DNA from: Luteococcus japonicus
GTDB taxonomy: Bacteria; Actinomycetota; Actinomycetes; Propionibacteriales; Propionibacteriaceae
Direction of reading: 5' to 3'
Assembly: GCF_003752415.1 (NCBI RefSeq)
Contig: NZ_RKHG01000001.1
Span: forward strand, 1,922,001 to 1,986,000
Length of the DNA stretch: 64,000 nt
In this document: positions 50,577 through 58,377 of the stretch, in pieces
Layout: every line of letters begins with the position of its first letter
Numbering within the stretch: position 1 is the first letter of the stretch
Program-made: the position numbers and the translations under genes
The notes under the pieces: generated by a model
The model's database searches: none
Seen by the model: only the letters and a program-made list of their open reading frames with translations
Told to the model about the DNA's origin: nothing

Positions 50577-51832
50577 GGGCGGGCCACGCGTTCCAGGACG
50601 TCGCTCACGAAGGCCGGGAAGTTGCGCGCGGCATCGAAGCGCTCCTCGACGATCTCCCGCACCGCAGTGCGGCGCGCGGCGCTGCGGGCATCCTCCAACA
50701 GGTCCAGCACGCGGCGTCCAATCTCCTCGGCGTTCGCGTCCGACGGGACGAGATAGGGAGAATCCTCACCCAGCACTTCTCGCGTCGCGCCGACATCCGT
50801 TGCCAGACAGGGGATGCCCCGCACCTGAGCCTCCATGATGGAGACCGGGACACCCTCGGAGGAGCTGAGATTCAGCATCAGGTCCACGGGCTGGTGGGCC
50901 AGGGCTTCGAGCAGGTCCTCGTGCGGGACCAGGCCCATGAACTCCGTCCGAACACCAAGCGGCTCAAGCACCTCGGCGACCCGTCGTTCGATCTGGTCCT
51001 GCTGGAAGCCGCTTCCGTAGTGACGCCAGCGGACCACGGCCCGGCCCTCGACCCCGCGGGCAACATGGGCAATGGCATCGACCACCAGGTCCAGGCGCTT
51101 GACAGGGGTGATGCTGCTGACCGACAGCAGGCTCACCTCGCCGGGCTCCCCGGGAGCCACCTCGATCCGGGGACTCGGGATGCGGGTGCCCAGACGTCCC
51201 CGACGAACCCGCTCCGGACGAATCCCATAGGTCTGCTGCACATAGCCGCAGCCCTGCTCACTGATGGGGTACAGGCAGTCGAGGCCGGCACCCACTGTGC
51301 GCACCAAGGGGTTGTAGTGGGCGGGCCTCGTCTCCTCGTACAGGTCACTCCCGTGCGCGCGGGAGATGACGTGCCGCACGTGTCCCTCGTCCCGGGCGCG
51401 CACCGCGCCACTGGTGTGCGGCTTGAGCCAGTACGTATAGGCGACGTCGATGGTGCCGCGCCGTGCCGCGAGGTCCGCCAGTGCTGCCTGCACGATCCGG
51501 GCCTGCGCGACCGCACGCAGGGCGATCACGGCACTCCTGCGCGTCAGGACGCCACGAGCGCGCAGGTCCGCGAGTTCGGTGCGCAGCGCAGGGTCCCGCA
51601 TGGCTGCCGCGGCCGCGCGCAGCAGCGTGGCCCGCGAAGCCCAGGCGCGAGTCAGCACGTCGTCGACCTCGAAGCCCTCGGGCAGTGGGCGGGCCGGGCC
51701 TCCCATGGCACCGGGAACGATGACCACCCGGGCGTCGGCATCGCGCCACGCGTCGATCTCTGCAGTGATGAACTGCTCACCGAGCCCATGGGGAAAGCGG
51801 GTCGTCACCCACGCAACAAGCGGTTTGGCCAT
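50573..51832 (-). CDS. GT4-family glycosyltransferase
   Basis: The 419-aa transferase ends in a GT-B donor domain with EVSLLSVSSITPVKRLDLVV and LMLNLSSSEGVPVSIMEAQ. The N-terminal acceptor domain starts KPLVAWVTTRFPHGLGEQF. ATG at 51832 is preceded by TAGGAT about 7 nt upstream, so the message is probably leaderless; an ATG at 51841 lies within that -10. It heads a unit with the polymerase-like gene and is divergent from the Wzz-like gene. Confidence 0.8.
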   Translation of the reverse strand: MAKPLVAWVTTRFPHGLGEQFITAEIDAWRDADARVVIVPGAMGGPARPLPEGFEVDDVLTRAWASRATLLRAAAAAMRDPALRTELADLRARGVLTRRSAVIALRAVAQARIVQAALADLAARRGTIDVAYTYWLKPHTSGAVRARDEGHVRHVISRAHGSDLYEETRPAHYNPLVRTVGAGLDCLYPISEQGCGYVQQTYGIRPERVRRGRLGTRIPSPRIEVAPGEPGEVSLLSVSSITPVKRLDLVVDAIAHVARGVEGRAVVRWRHYGSGFQQDQIERRVAEVLEPLGVRTEFMGLVPHEDLLEALAHQPVDLMLNLSSSEGVPVSIMEAQVRGIPCLATDVGATREVLGEDSPYLVPSDANAEEIGRRVLDLLEDARSAARRTAVREIVEERFDAARNFPAFVSDVLERVARP

Positions 51833-51926
51833 GGTCGTCATCCTACGAGACGGAATCGAGCGGACAGCTATCATACGAACACCCTGCGTGTAAGGGCTGC
51901 CCCACACGACATCCGGAAGCGAATCC

Positions 51927-53177
51927 ATGAAGCTCAATCGAATCCTGCGTTCCCTGCGACGAAATGTGGTCCCGGCCCTGGTGGCCGGCGCCGTGCTCGG
52001 CCTCCTGACGACTTTGGGGAGCTACCTCCTCGTCAAGCCCACGTACACGGCCTCCAACCAGATCCTCTTCCAGGTAGCGGGCATGGAGAAGGTGCAGGAT
52101 CCCAGTCTGGCCACGAACTACGCCACAACACTGGCCAGCAGCTACACCAGCATGGTGAACCAGCCCGTGATCACCGTCCCGCTGGCGGAGACTGTGAAGC
52201 TTGGGCAGCCCGCGCTGGCGGCAAACCTCACCGTCGTGTCCCCGCGGACCAACATGCTCGCCACGATCTCCTACAAGGACGCCGACGAGGCCAAGGCAAC
52301 CCAGGTGGTCACCGAGGCCGGCAAGCTCCTGGAACAGGCCGTCGACCAGACCACGGACAAGGTGGGCACCCAGCCGCGCATCTCCGTGGTGCAGCAGACC
52401 GTGAACACGCTGGAGACCCCCGGAAGCGCCCCCACCCCCATCTCCTCCCTGATGAAGGGCGCGATGGTGGGGCTGATGACCCTCATCGCCTGGCTCCTCG
52501 TGCGCGCGCTGCTGGACAACAAGGTGCGCGTCGCGTCGGACCTCTCGGAGCTGGACGATTCCTCCGTGCTGGCCGAACTGCACGAGCCCCAGGACGCGGC
52601 CCTGCTGGCCCGCGCCATCCCCTTCCTGCAGCTGGGCGAGCCGGCCCGGATCCTGCTGGCCGCCGCCCGCGACGACGACGGCGCGGAAGCCACAGCCGTC
52701 GCCACTGCACAGGCCCTGGCAGCCGACTCCCGCAACCGGGTCCTGCTGGTGGACGCCGACCTGCGCCATGGTCTGATCACCCGTCAGCTCGGCGTCAGCG
52801 GCCCCGGGCTGTCCGAATTCCTCAGCGGCCAGACCGATGTCCCCGAGATCTCGCGCACTGACGGACTGTCCGTGCTGAGCAGTGGGGCCCTGCCTCCCAA
52901 CCCGGCCGAGCTGCTTTCCGCTGATCGGTTTGCGACCCTGCTCGGGCAGGCTGGCGACCACACGCACATCGTCGTCGCCAGTTCCGGTCTCCTGGACCAC
53001 TCCGATGCTGCGCTGTGCGCCACCGCCGTCGGGGGCACGGTCCTGGTGACCCGGGCCGGCAGCTCGCGCGAGTCGGACGTCCGGGAGGCCGTCGCCCTGC
53101 TGGACTCCGTGCACGCTCCCTTCGCGGGGCTGGTCCTGGACCACCAACCGGCGAAGGTCAGCTCTCGTCGGAAGTGA
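51927..53177 (+). CDS. Wzz-type polysaccharide co-polymerase with a degenerate BY-kinase domain
   Basis: The 416-aa protein has membrane helices at about 14-36 and 178-195 around an extracellular Wzz domain, then a cytoplasmic CapB-like domain. In that domain Walker A' (VLLVDADLR, 272-280) is kept. The expected P-loop just after RILLAAA (about 247-258) reads DDDGAEATAVA and lacks the glycine-lysine core. The C-terminus (KVSSRRK) has no tyrosine cluster. It should influence chain length but is probably not an active tyrosine kinase. It ends with a 20-bp tail-to-tail overlap with the next gene. Confidence 0.78.
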   Translation: MKLNRILRSLRRNVVPALVAGAVLGLLTTLGSYLLVKPTYTASNQILFQVAGMEKVQDPSLATNYATTLASSYTSMVNQPVITVPLAETVKLGQPALAANLTVVSPRTNMLATISYKDADEAKATQVVTEAGKLLEQAVDQTTDKVGTQPRISVVQQTVNTLETPGSAPTPISSLMKGAMVGLMTLIAWLLVRALLDNKVRVASDLSELDDSSVLAELHEPQDAALLARAIPFLQLGEPARILLAAARDDDGAEATAVATAQALAADSRNRVLLVDADLRHGLITRQLGVSGPGLSEFLSGQTDVPEISRTDGLSVLSSGALPPNPAELLSADRFATLLGQAGDHTHIVVASSGLLDHSDAALCATAVGGTVLVTRAGSSRESDVREAVALLDSVHAPFAGLVLDHQPAKVSSRRK

Positions 53178-54420
53178 TCACCGCGTCGGTGCCGCGCGGA
53201 CCAGCGGCACCGACGGCGGCGAAGAGCATCAACCACCACCAGAAGCTGACGCCAAAGTTCTTGAGCAGGTAGGTGTCGAAGAAGAAGGCCAGCAGGCTGG
53301 CCACCAGGGCCAGGGACACGGCATGTCCGATCCGGTCCTTGCCGGTCCACAACCGCAGCATCCGCCAACCGAGCAGGCCCAGAACCGCCAGGAGCACGAC
53401 GAAGCCCACCAGGCCCAGCTCCACCAGCACCGCCAGCAGCGTCGAGTGTGGGCTGTTCAGGGTCTTGCCGTAGGCGGTCACCACCATCATGGAACCCGGC
53501 GCAGGGATCATCTTGATGTCCAGCGAGTACCAGGGCCACAGGTGTCCGGACCCGACACCCAGCACCACCGATCGCAGAGATTCACGCCACACCCGGAGCG
53601 CCACCACCAGGTTCGCCTGGCGGCGGGGTTCGGAGAAGAGCAGCAACCGCTGGAGCGAAGGAACCGTGGCGATCAACACCGCCAGGACGCCCACGCTGAC
53701 CACGGTCAGTCGGCCGACCCATCGGCCGAAACCCTGCTGCAGCCCCCACGCTGCGGCCAGGCAGCCGAAGGCCATCATGCACATGAAGCCCGCCCGGGAG
53801 CCCACGGCCACCACCAGCGCCGCCGAGGCCACGGCACCGACGACACTGGGGATCCGGCGCCAACCCTGGAGCGCACAGCCGAGGAAGAAGGCGAGGCAGG
53901 TCAGCAGCACCACGTGGTAGACCGCCGCGCCCCCCATGCCCGTGGAGATGCGGACGGACTCATGGACGCGAACGGCTCGAGGCCAGGTGGCCACCGAGGC
54001 CACCAGAACCACCCAGCAGGTCACCCACAGCTGGATCCGACGCACCACAGCCGCCATCCCAAAGGCCGCGAGCATCGTGACCACCGCCGTGACGACGGGG
54101 ACGACCAACACGCCGCGCGTCATCCGAGTGCGTTGGATGATGGGTGGCGTCATGGTGGATGCAGTGCACATCGCATAGGCCATCAGCGTCAGGAAGCCGA
54201 GAGCCATCCAGCGCACCTCGCGGCTCATTCGCCGCCAGGCCGCGACACTCCACGGCAGACAGACCAGTGCCAGCAGCGCGAACCCCACTAGGAAGGCGCT
54301 GATCAACGACGGCCGTCCGTTGACCCCGCTACGGAGGTCGAAGACCTCCATCACGAGGACAGTGGGCACCAGGAGCCACCCAAGCCAGTCGCGGATCCTG
54401 TTCATGCGAGCCGTGTCCAT
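53158..54420 (-). CDS. O-antigen polymerase/ligase-like membrane protein
   Basis: The 420-aa protein has about ten helices and a long external loop with LGVGSGHLWPWYS and NSPHSTLLAVLVELG. The PHS again marks the Wzy/WaaL superfamily. It is the second such protein in the locus, so one may polymerise and the other ligate. ATG at 54420 lies 8 nt after TACACT, a good -10, and looks leaderless. It is divergent from the flippase gene. Confidence 0.77.
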   Translation of the reverse strand: MDTARMNRIRDWLGWLLVPTVLVMEVFDLRSGVNGRPSLISAFLVGFALLALVCLPWSVAAWRRMSREVRWMALGFLTLMAYAMCTASTMTPPIIQRTRMTRGVLVVPVVTAVVTMLAAFGMAAVVRRIQLWVTCWVVLVASVATWPRAVRVHESVRISTGMGGAAVYHVVLLTCLAFFLGCALQGWRRIPSVVGAVASAALVVAVGSRAGFMCMMAFGCLAAAWGLQQGFGRWVGRLTVVSVGVLAVLIATVPSLQRLLLFSEPRRQANLVVALRVWRESLRSVVLGVGSGHLWPWYSLDIKMIPAPGSMMVVTAYGKTLNSPHSTLLAVLVELGLVGFVVLLAVLGLLGWRMLRLWTGKDRIGHAVSLALVASLLAFFFDTYLLKNFGVSFWWWLMLFAAVGAAGPRGTDAVITSDES

Positions 54421-54493
54421 GATGTAGAAGTGTAGGCTTCGTGGACGTCTGGGCCGCCGGACCCGGCCGAGCGAGCATCCAGGAGTCCCACCC

Positions 54494-55864
54494 GTGTCAC
54501 AGTCCCCAGCGCCACTCCAGACCCAGGGCCGTGCGGCACGACTCAGGTCGAACACCTTCCTCAAACACGTCCTGACCCTGATGACGGGCACTGCCGTCGC
54601 ACAGTTGATCCCGCTGGCGGCGACCCCCTTCCTCGCCCGGATGTACACCGATCATGAGTTCGGCATCTACACCCTGTTCATGGCCCTGGCCCAAGGCATC
54701 ACCACCGTCGCCGCGCTGCGCTATGACATGGCCGTCGTCGTGCCGGAGAAGGACTCGGACGCCCGCGGCCTGGTGAAGCTGGCGAGCCGCATCGCCTTGT
54801 GCACAAGTCTCCTGGCCAGCCTGGTCTTCATCATCTGGGCGGGACCGCTGTCACGAGCCATGGGTCAGCCGGACATCAAGCCCTATCTGCCTCTGGTCGG
54901 CCTGCTGGCCCTGGGCATGACACAGATCTCCAGCCGCCAGTACTGGCTGAACCGCCGCCAGCGCTACAAGGAGATGGCGCGCAACCGGATGGGTCAGTCG
55001 ATCGGCACCAATGGTGTCCAACTTGGTGCCGGGCTGCTCCCCCTGCCCGGCCCATTGGGCCTGGTGCTCGGCCCCATCGTGGGCCAGTGGTTCAGCTTCC
55101 TCAACCTGTACCGCCTCACCCGCCACGAGACGAAGCCACAGCCCGAGGACTCAGCCTTGGCGATGGCTCGCGAGCACCGCAAGATGCCTTTGCTCAATGG
55201 GCCGAATGCCCTGGTGGACACGGTTCGCCTGCAAGGCATCAATGTGATGATCGCCATGTTCTTCAGCGGGGCTGTCCTCGGCCAGTTCGGTCAGGCTTGG
55301 CGCTTGTTGTCCATGCCGATGGGTCTCATCAACCAGGCCTTGTCCCAGGTCTTCTTCCAGAAGCTCGCGACCACCCGCCGGGGGTCCATGTTCGCCGTGG
55401 TGCGCAACGCCATCCTGCGCTCATTGGCCATCGGGGTCATCCCCTTCGGACTCATCTGGCTGTTGGCACCCTGGCTGTTCCCCTTCGTGCTGGGTGCCCA
55501 GTGGGCGCCAGCTGGTCAGATCGCCCGAATTCTTGTCCCGTGGCTCTATCTGAACTTCGTCACGTCACCGGTGGCGACGCTGTTCATCACCGTGCGACGA
55601 CAGGGCGTCCTGCTGGCCCACGCCATCGTCTACATGGCGGTGCCGCTGGCCCTGATCTGGCGCTTCCACAGCAGGCTCACACAGACCCTGACCTACGTCT
55701 CCTGGTCCATGGCAGGCCTATTGCTGGTCTTCCTGATGCTCGCCCTGATGGTGGCCAGGCAGTACGACCGTGGCATCGGGATGCGCCCGGGCGAGGACGC
55801 CGGAAGCGAGGTCACCCCCGACGAGAAGGCGGGCGAGGCTGCGGTGGAGGTCGAGGGCCGCTGA
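54494..55864 (+). CDS. polysaccharide flippase (Wzx/MATE-like)
   Basis: The 456-aa membrane protein has about 12 helices. It begins with a polar leader and the Wzx-like stretch TGTAVAQLIPLAATPFLARM followed by YTDHEFGIYTLF. It ends in a hydrophilic acidic tail. It would move the undecaprenyl-linked repeat unit to the outer face. GTG at 54494 has AGGAG 9 nt upstream. It is next to the Wzz- and Wzy-like genes, completing a Wzx/Wzy-type export set. Confidence 0.82.
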   Translation: MSQSPAPLQTQGRAARLRSNTFLKHVLTLMTGTAVAQLIPLAATPFLARMYTDHEFGIYTLFMALAQGITTVAALRYDMAVVVPEKDSDARGLVKLASRIALCTSLLASLVFIIWAGPLSRAMGQPDIKPYLPLVGLLALGMTQISSRQYWLNRRQRYKEMARNRMGQSIGTNGVQLGAGLLPLPGPLGLVLGPIVGQWFSFLNLYRLTRHETKPQPEDSALAMAREHRKMPLLNGPNALVDTVRLQGINVMIAMFFSGAVLGQFGQAWRLLSMPMGLINQALSQVFFQKLATTRRGSMFAVVRNAILRSLAIGVIPFGLIWLLAPWLFPFVLGAQWAPAGQIARILVPWLYLNFVTSPVATLFITVRRQGVLLAHAIVYMAVPLALIWRFHSRLTQTLTYVSWSMAGLLLVFLMLALMVARQYDRGIGMRPGEDAGSEVTPDEKAGEAAVEVEGR

Positions 55865-55867
55865 CCG

Positions 55868-56968
55868 TCAGCTGGCCCAGGCGCCGGTGAAGAACTGCCA
55901 GGCCCACCACAGCATGACCGCGGCACTGGCCACGCCGAAGACGGCCACGGCAGTACGGGCGGCCACCTGCTTCCCCTGATGTGCCGGGCGCGCCGGCCCC
56001 CAGCCGAAGCGGGCCAGCTCCCCCGCCAGGAGCCACAGCGGGAACCACAGCAGGACGGCCCGGTTGACGCTCATGAACCACCACGAGGTGGCGAAGGCGA
56101 AGACCTGCACACCCACCCAGCCGGCCTGGGCCCAGCGTCGGCGCACCAGCAGGACGACGCTCAGCGAGGTGCCGACGGCCATGGAGACCACCTCGGCGCC
56201 GAAGACCGTCGCCACGGCGGGCCGGTCCGGCCACTTCGAGGGCCTCGCCGCATCCAGGGTGTGCTGAAGGGCCTCCCAGGGCTTGGTGAAGCCGCGGTTC
56301 CAGCCCGACTGCTGGGCCTCGAACCAGGCATTCCAGGACCCCGTGAGGTGGTGCAGCCAGGCGACATAGCCGAACAGCACCAGCGCCGCGAGCGCCATCA
56401 GCGTCGCGTGCAGCACGCGTCTGGTGACGGGGGTGCCGCGCTGCAACAGCGCGTACAGCCCCAGGGCACCGATCAGGAAGAGCCCGGAGACGCGGAAGCT
56501 GCAGGCCAGCCCGGTGAGCAGGGCGGCCTGCCCCCAGTGCCTGCTGCGGGCCCGTTCCCAGGCCCAGAAGGCGGCGGCGCAGAAGGGTGCCTCGGTGTAG
56601 GCGACGGTGGTGAAGACCGTCGTCGGGGCGAAGAGCCACAGGCTGGCTGCCACCGGGCCACCGAGGCGCAGCAGGGCCCAGGCCGCCAGTGCGGAGCAGA
56701 CCCCCGCGATGCCAACCCCGGCCAGCCCCATCGGGATGCCGACGGTGTGGGCCGCGCGCAGCAGCAGTGGCAGGCCGGGGAAGAAGGCGCGGTCGATCGG
56801 GTTCGCATAGCCCTGGGTGGCGATCGCCTCGAAGTGGGCGACGTCCCAGGCGCTCAGCAGGTCATGGCCGGAGCGATGCTGCGTGATCATCACCAGCAGC
56901 GCCACTCCCAGGAGCAGTCCTCGGCTGGCCAGCCACGCTCGTGCCACCCACCATGCGTCGCGGCTCAT
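55868..56968 (-). CDS. PIG-V-like membrane mannosyltransferase family protein
   Basis: The 366-aa protein has about nine helices and the early loop SAWDVAHFEAIATQGY, matching the catalytic-acid loop of PIG-V and related polyprenol-sugar-dependent transferases. It also has FFPGLPLLLR and the APTTVFTTVAYTEAPF segment. It likely adds mannose to a glycolipid or glycan outside the membrane; donor and acceptor are not known. ATG at 56968 overlaps the stop of the GT87-like gene (ATGA). Confidence 0.78.
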   Translation of the reverse strand: MSRDAWWVARAWLASRGLLLGVALLVMITQHRSGHDLLSAWDVAHFEAIATQGYANPIDRAFFPGLPLLLRAAHTVGIPMGLAGVGIAGVCSALAAWALLRLGGPVAASLWLFAPTTVFTTVAYTEAPFCAAAFWAWERARSRHWGQAALLTGLACSFRVSGLFLIGALGLYALLQRGTPVTRRVLHATLMALAALVLFGYVAWLHHLTGSWNAWFEAQQSGWNRGFTKPWEALQHTLDAARPSKWPDRPAVATVFGAEVVSMAVGTSLSVVLLVRRRWAQAGWVGVQVFAFATSWWFMSVNRAVLLWFPLWLLAGELARFGWGPARPAHQGKQVAARTAVAVFGVASAAVMLWWAWQFFTGAWAS

Positions 56969-58377
56969 GCCGGCCTGCCCACCGCGTCGGGAGCATGGTC
57001 CAGCACTCCACCGATCGGGTCGTCGACCAGCGGTTCGCGCACCGGATCATCCCAGGGCTTCGTCACGTCGTGCGCCACCTGCGCCACCAGCCAGGCCAGC
57101 ACCAGCACTCGCAGGCCGATGGCGCCCCAGTAGACGACGTCATCACCTCCGGCACCCGAGGTGGTCAGGCCTCCCAGATGTCCCCAGACAGCCCAGCAGT
57201 AGAGCGTCTCCGCACCGGCCCAGACCGCCCAGTCGGAGACCACCGGACGGGCCAGCGGCACCAGCGGCAGCAGCCAGAGCACCTGCTGCGGCGAGAACCC
57301 CTTGTTCACCAGCAGCCAGCCGGCCACCAGCAGGAAGGCCACCTGCCCGACCCGTGGTCTGCGCGGAGCGCGCACCACCAGGCTCGCCACCCAGGCGCAC
57401 CAGGACAGCATCAGCGCGGCCACCAGCAGTGACAGCAGCGGGATCCGCCCCCCGGCCGCCTCCAGCACGAACCAGACCGAGCCGAGCTCCGGGCCACGAC
57501 GATGCCAGGCACCCGCGCTACCCAGGGCGGCGGGAGTCCAGGCCAGCACGGCGATGCCCAGCACTGCCAGCCAGACACCCAACGCCACCCCTGCGGTACG
57601 CGCCCACACCGCGACGCGGCCGGCCCGTAGGCAGACCAACAGCAGCGCCAGGAGCAGCAGCAGGGGCCAGGTGCCCGCGGCAGCCGCCAGACCAAGCAGG
57701 ACACCGGCCAGCAGCTGCCGACGCAGCGCCCACGCCAGCAGGCCGGCCGTGGCCAGCGCGACGGCGAACAGGTCCCAGCTGACCAGGCCTCCCGTGACGA
57801 CGGCCGGGGCTGCGGCGACGAGGAGCGCGTCCCAGCTGCGGACCCGTCCCGATGGCCCGGTGGCCACACGGCGGGCAGAGCCACGGCCCATCAGCAGGAC
57901 GGACAGCACCGTGGCGAGCAGGCAGCAGAAGAGCAGCACGGCGGCGACGAGGAAGAACAGGTGGCTGCCGTCGACGAGCCGTTGGACGGGGACCCCGAAG
58001 GTGGGATCGGCACCCACCAGGTCCGCCAGCGCCCGTGCGATGGTGACGAAGAGCCCGGTCAGTGGGGGTTGGTCCAGCGCCGCGTCGCGGTAGGGAGCAC
58101 CGCCCGTTCCCAGCGCGGTGTTCTGGTACAGGATCGGGATGTCGGAGTAGCACAGCCGCATGAAGGCGTCGACGGGCTGCCCCGCGACGGTCTGCTGGCA
58201 GGGGTGGTGCCGCCACAGGGTCAGCAACCAGGTGATGAGGGCGGCCAGCACGGCCCAGGGCAAGGGGTTGACCCACAAGCCCTTGCCGCGGCTGGCCTGC
58301 CGTCCCATCGGACCGCCCAGGCGCAGCTGCAGCGCGGCGGGCCACCCCCGGGGGTCAGCCGCCCGTGGTCTTGTCAT
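56965..58377 (-). CDS. GT87-like integral membrane glycosyltransferase
   Basis: The 470-aa protein has about ten to twelve helices, an early YSDIPILYQNTALGTGGAPYRD loop with an acidic residue, and LDQPPLTGLF. It is in the position of Rv0051 next to ponA in mycobacteria, a conserved actinobacterial arrangement. It probably uses polyprenyl-phosphate sugar. The start (ATG 58377, or 58383) lies within the 3' end of ponA, overlapping it by about 23 bp. Confidence 0.75.
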   Translation of the reverse strand: MTRPRAADPRGWPAALQLRLGGPMGRQASRGKGLWVNPLPWAVLAALITWLLTLWRHHPCQQTVAGQPVDAFMRLCYSDIPILYQNTALGTGGAPYRDAALDQPPLTGLFVTIARALADLVGADPTFGVPVQRLVDGSHLFFLVAAVLLFCCLLATVLSVLLMGRGSARRVATGPSGRVRSWDALLVAAAPAVVTGGLVSWDLFAVALATAGLLAWALRRQLLAGVLLGLAAAAGTWPLLLLLALLLVCLRAGRVAVWARTAGVALGVWLAVLGIAVLAWTPAALGSAGAWHRRGPELGSVWFVLEAAGGRIPLLSLLVAALMLSWCAWVASLVVRAPRRPRVGQVAFLLVAGWLLVNKGFSPQQVLWLLPLVPLARPVVSDWAVWAGAETLYCWAVWGHLGGLTTSGAGGDDVVYWGAIGLRVLVLAWLVAQVAHDVTKPWDDPVREPLVDDPIGGVLDHAPDAVGRPA

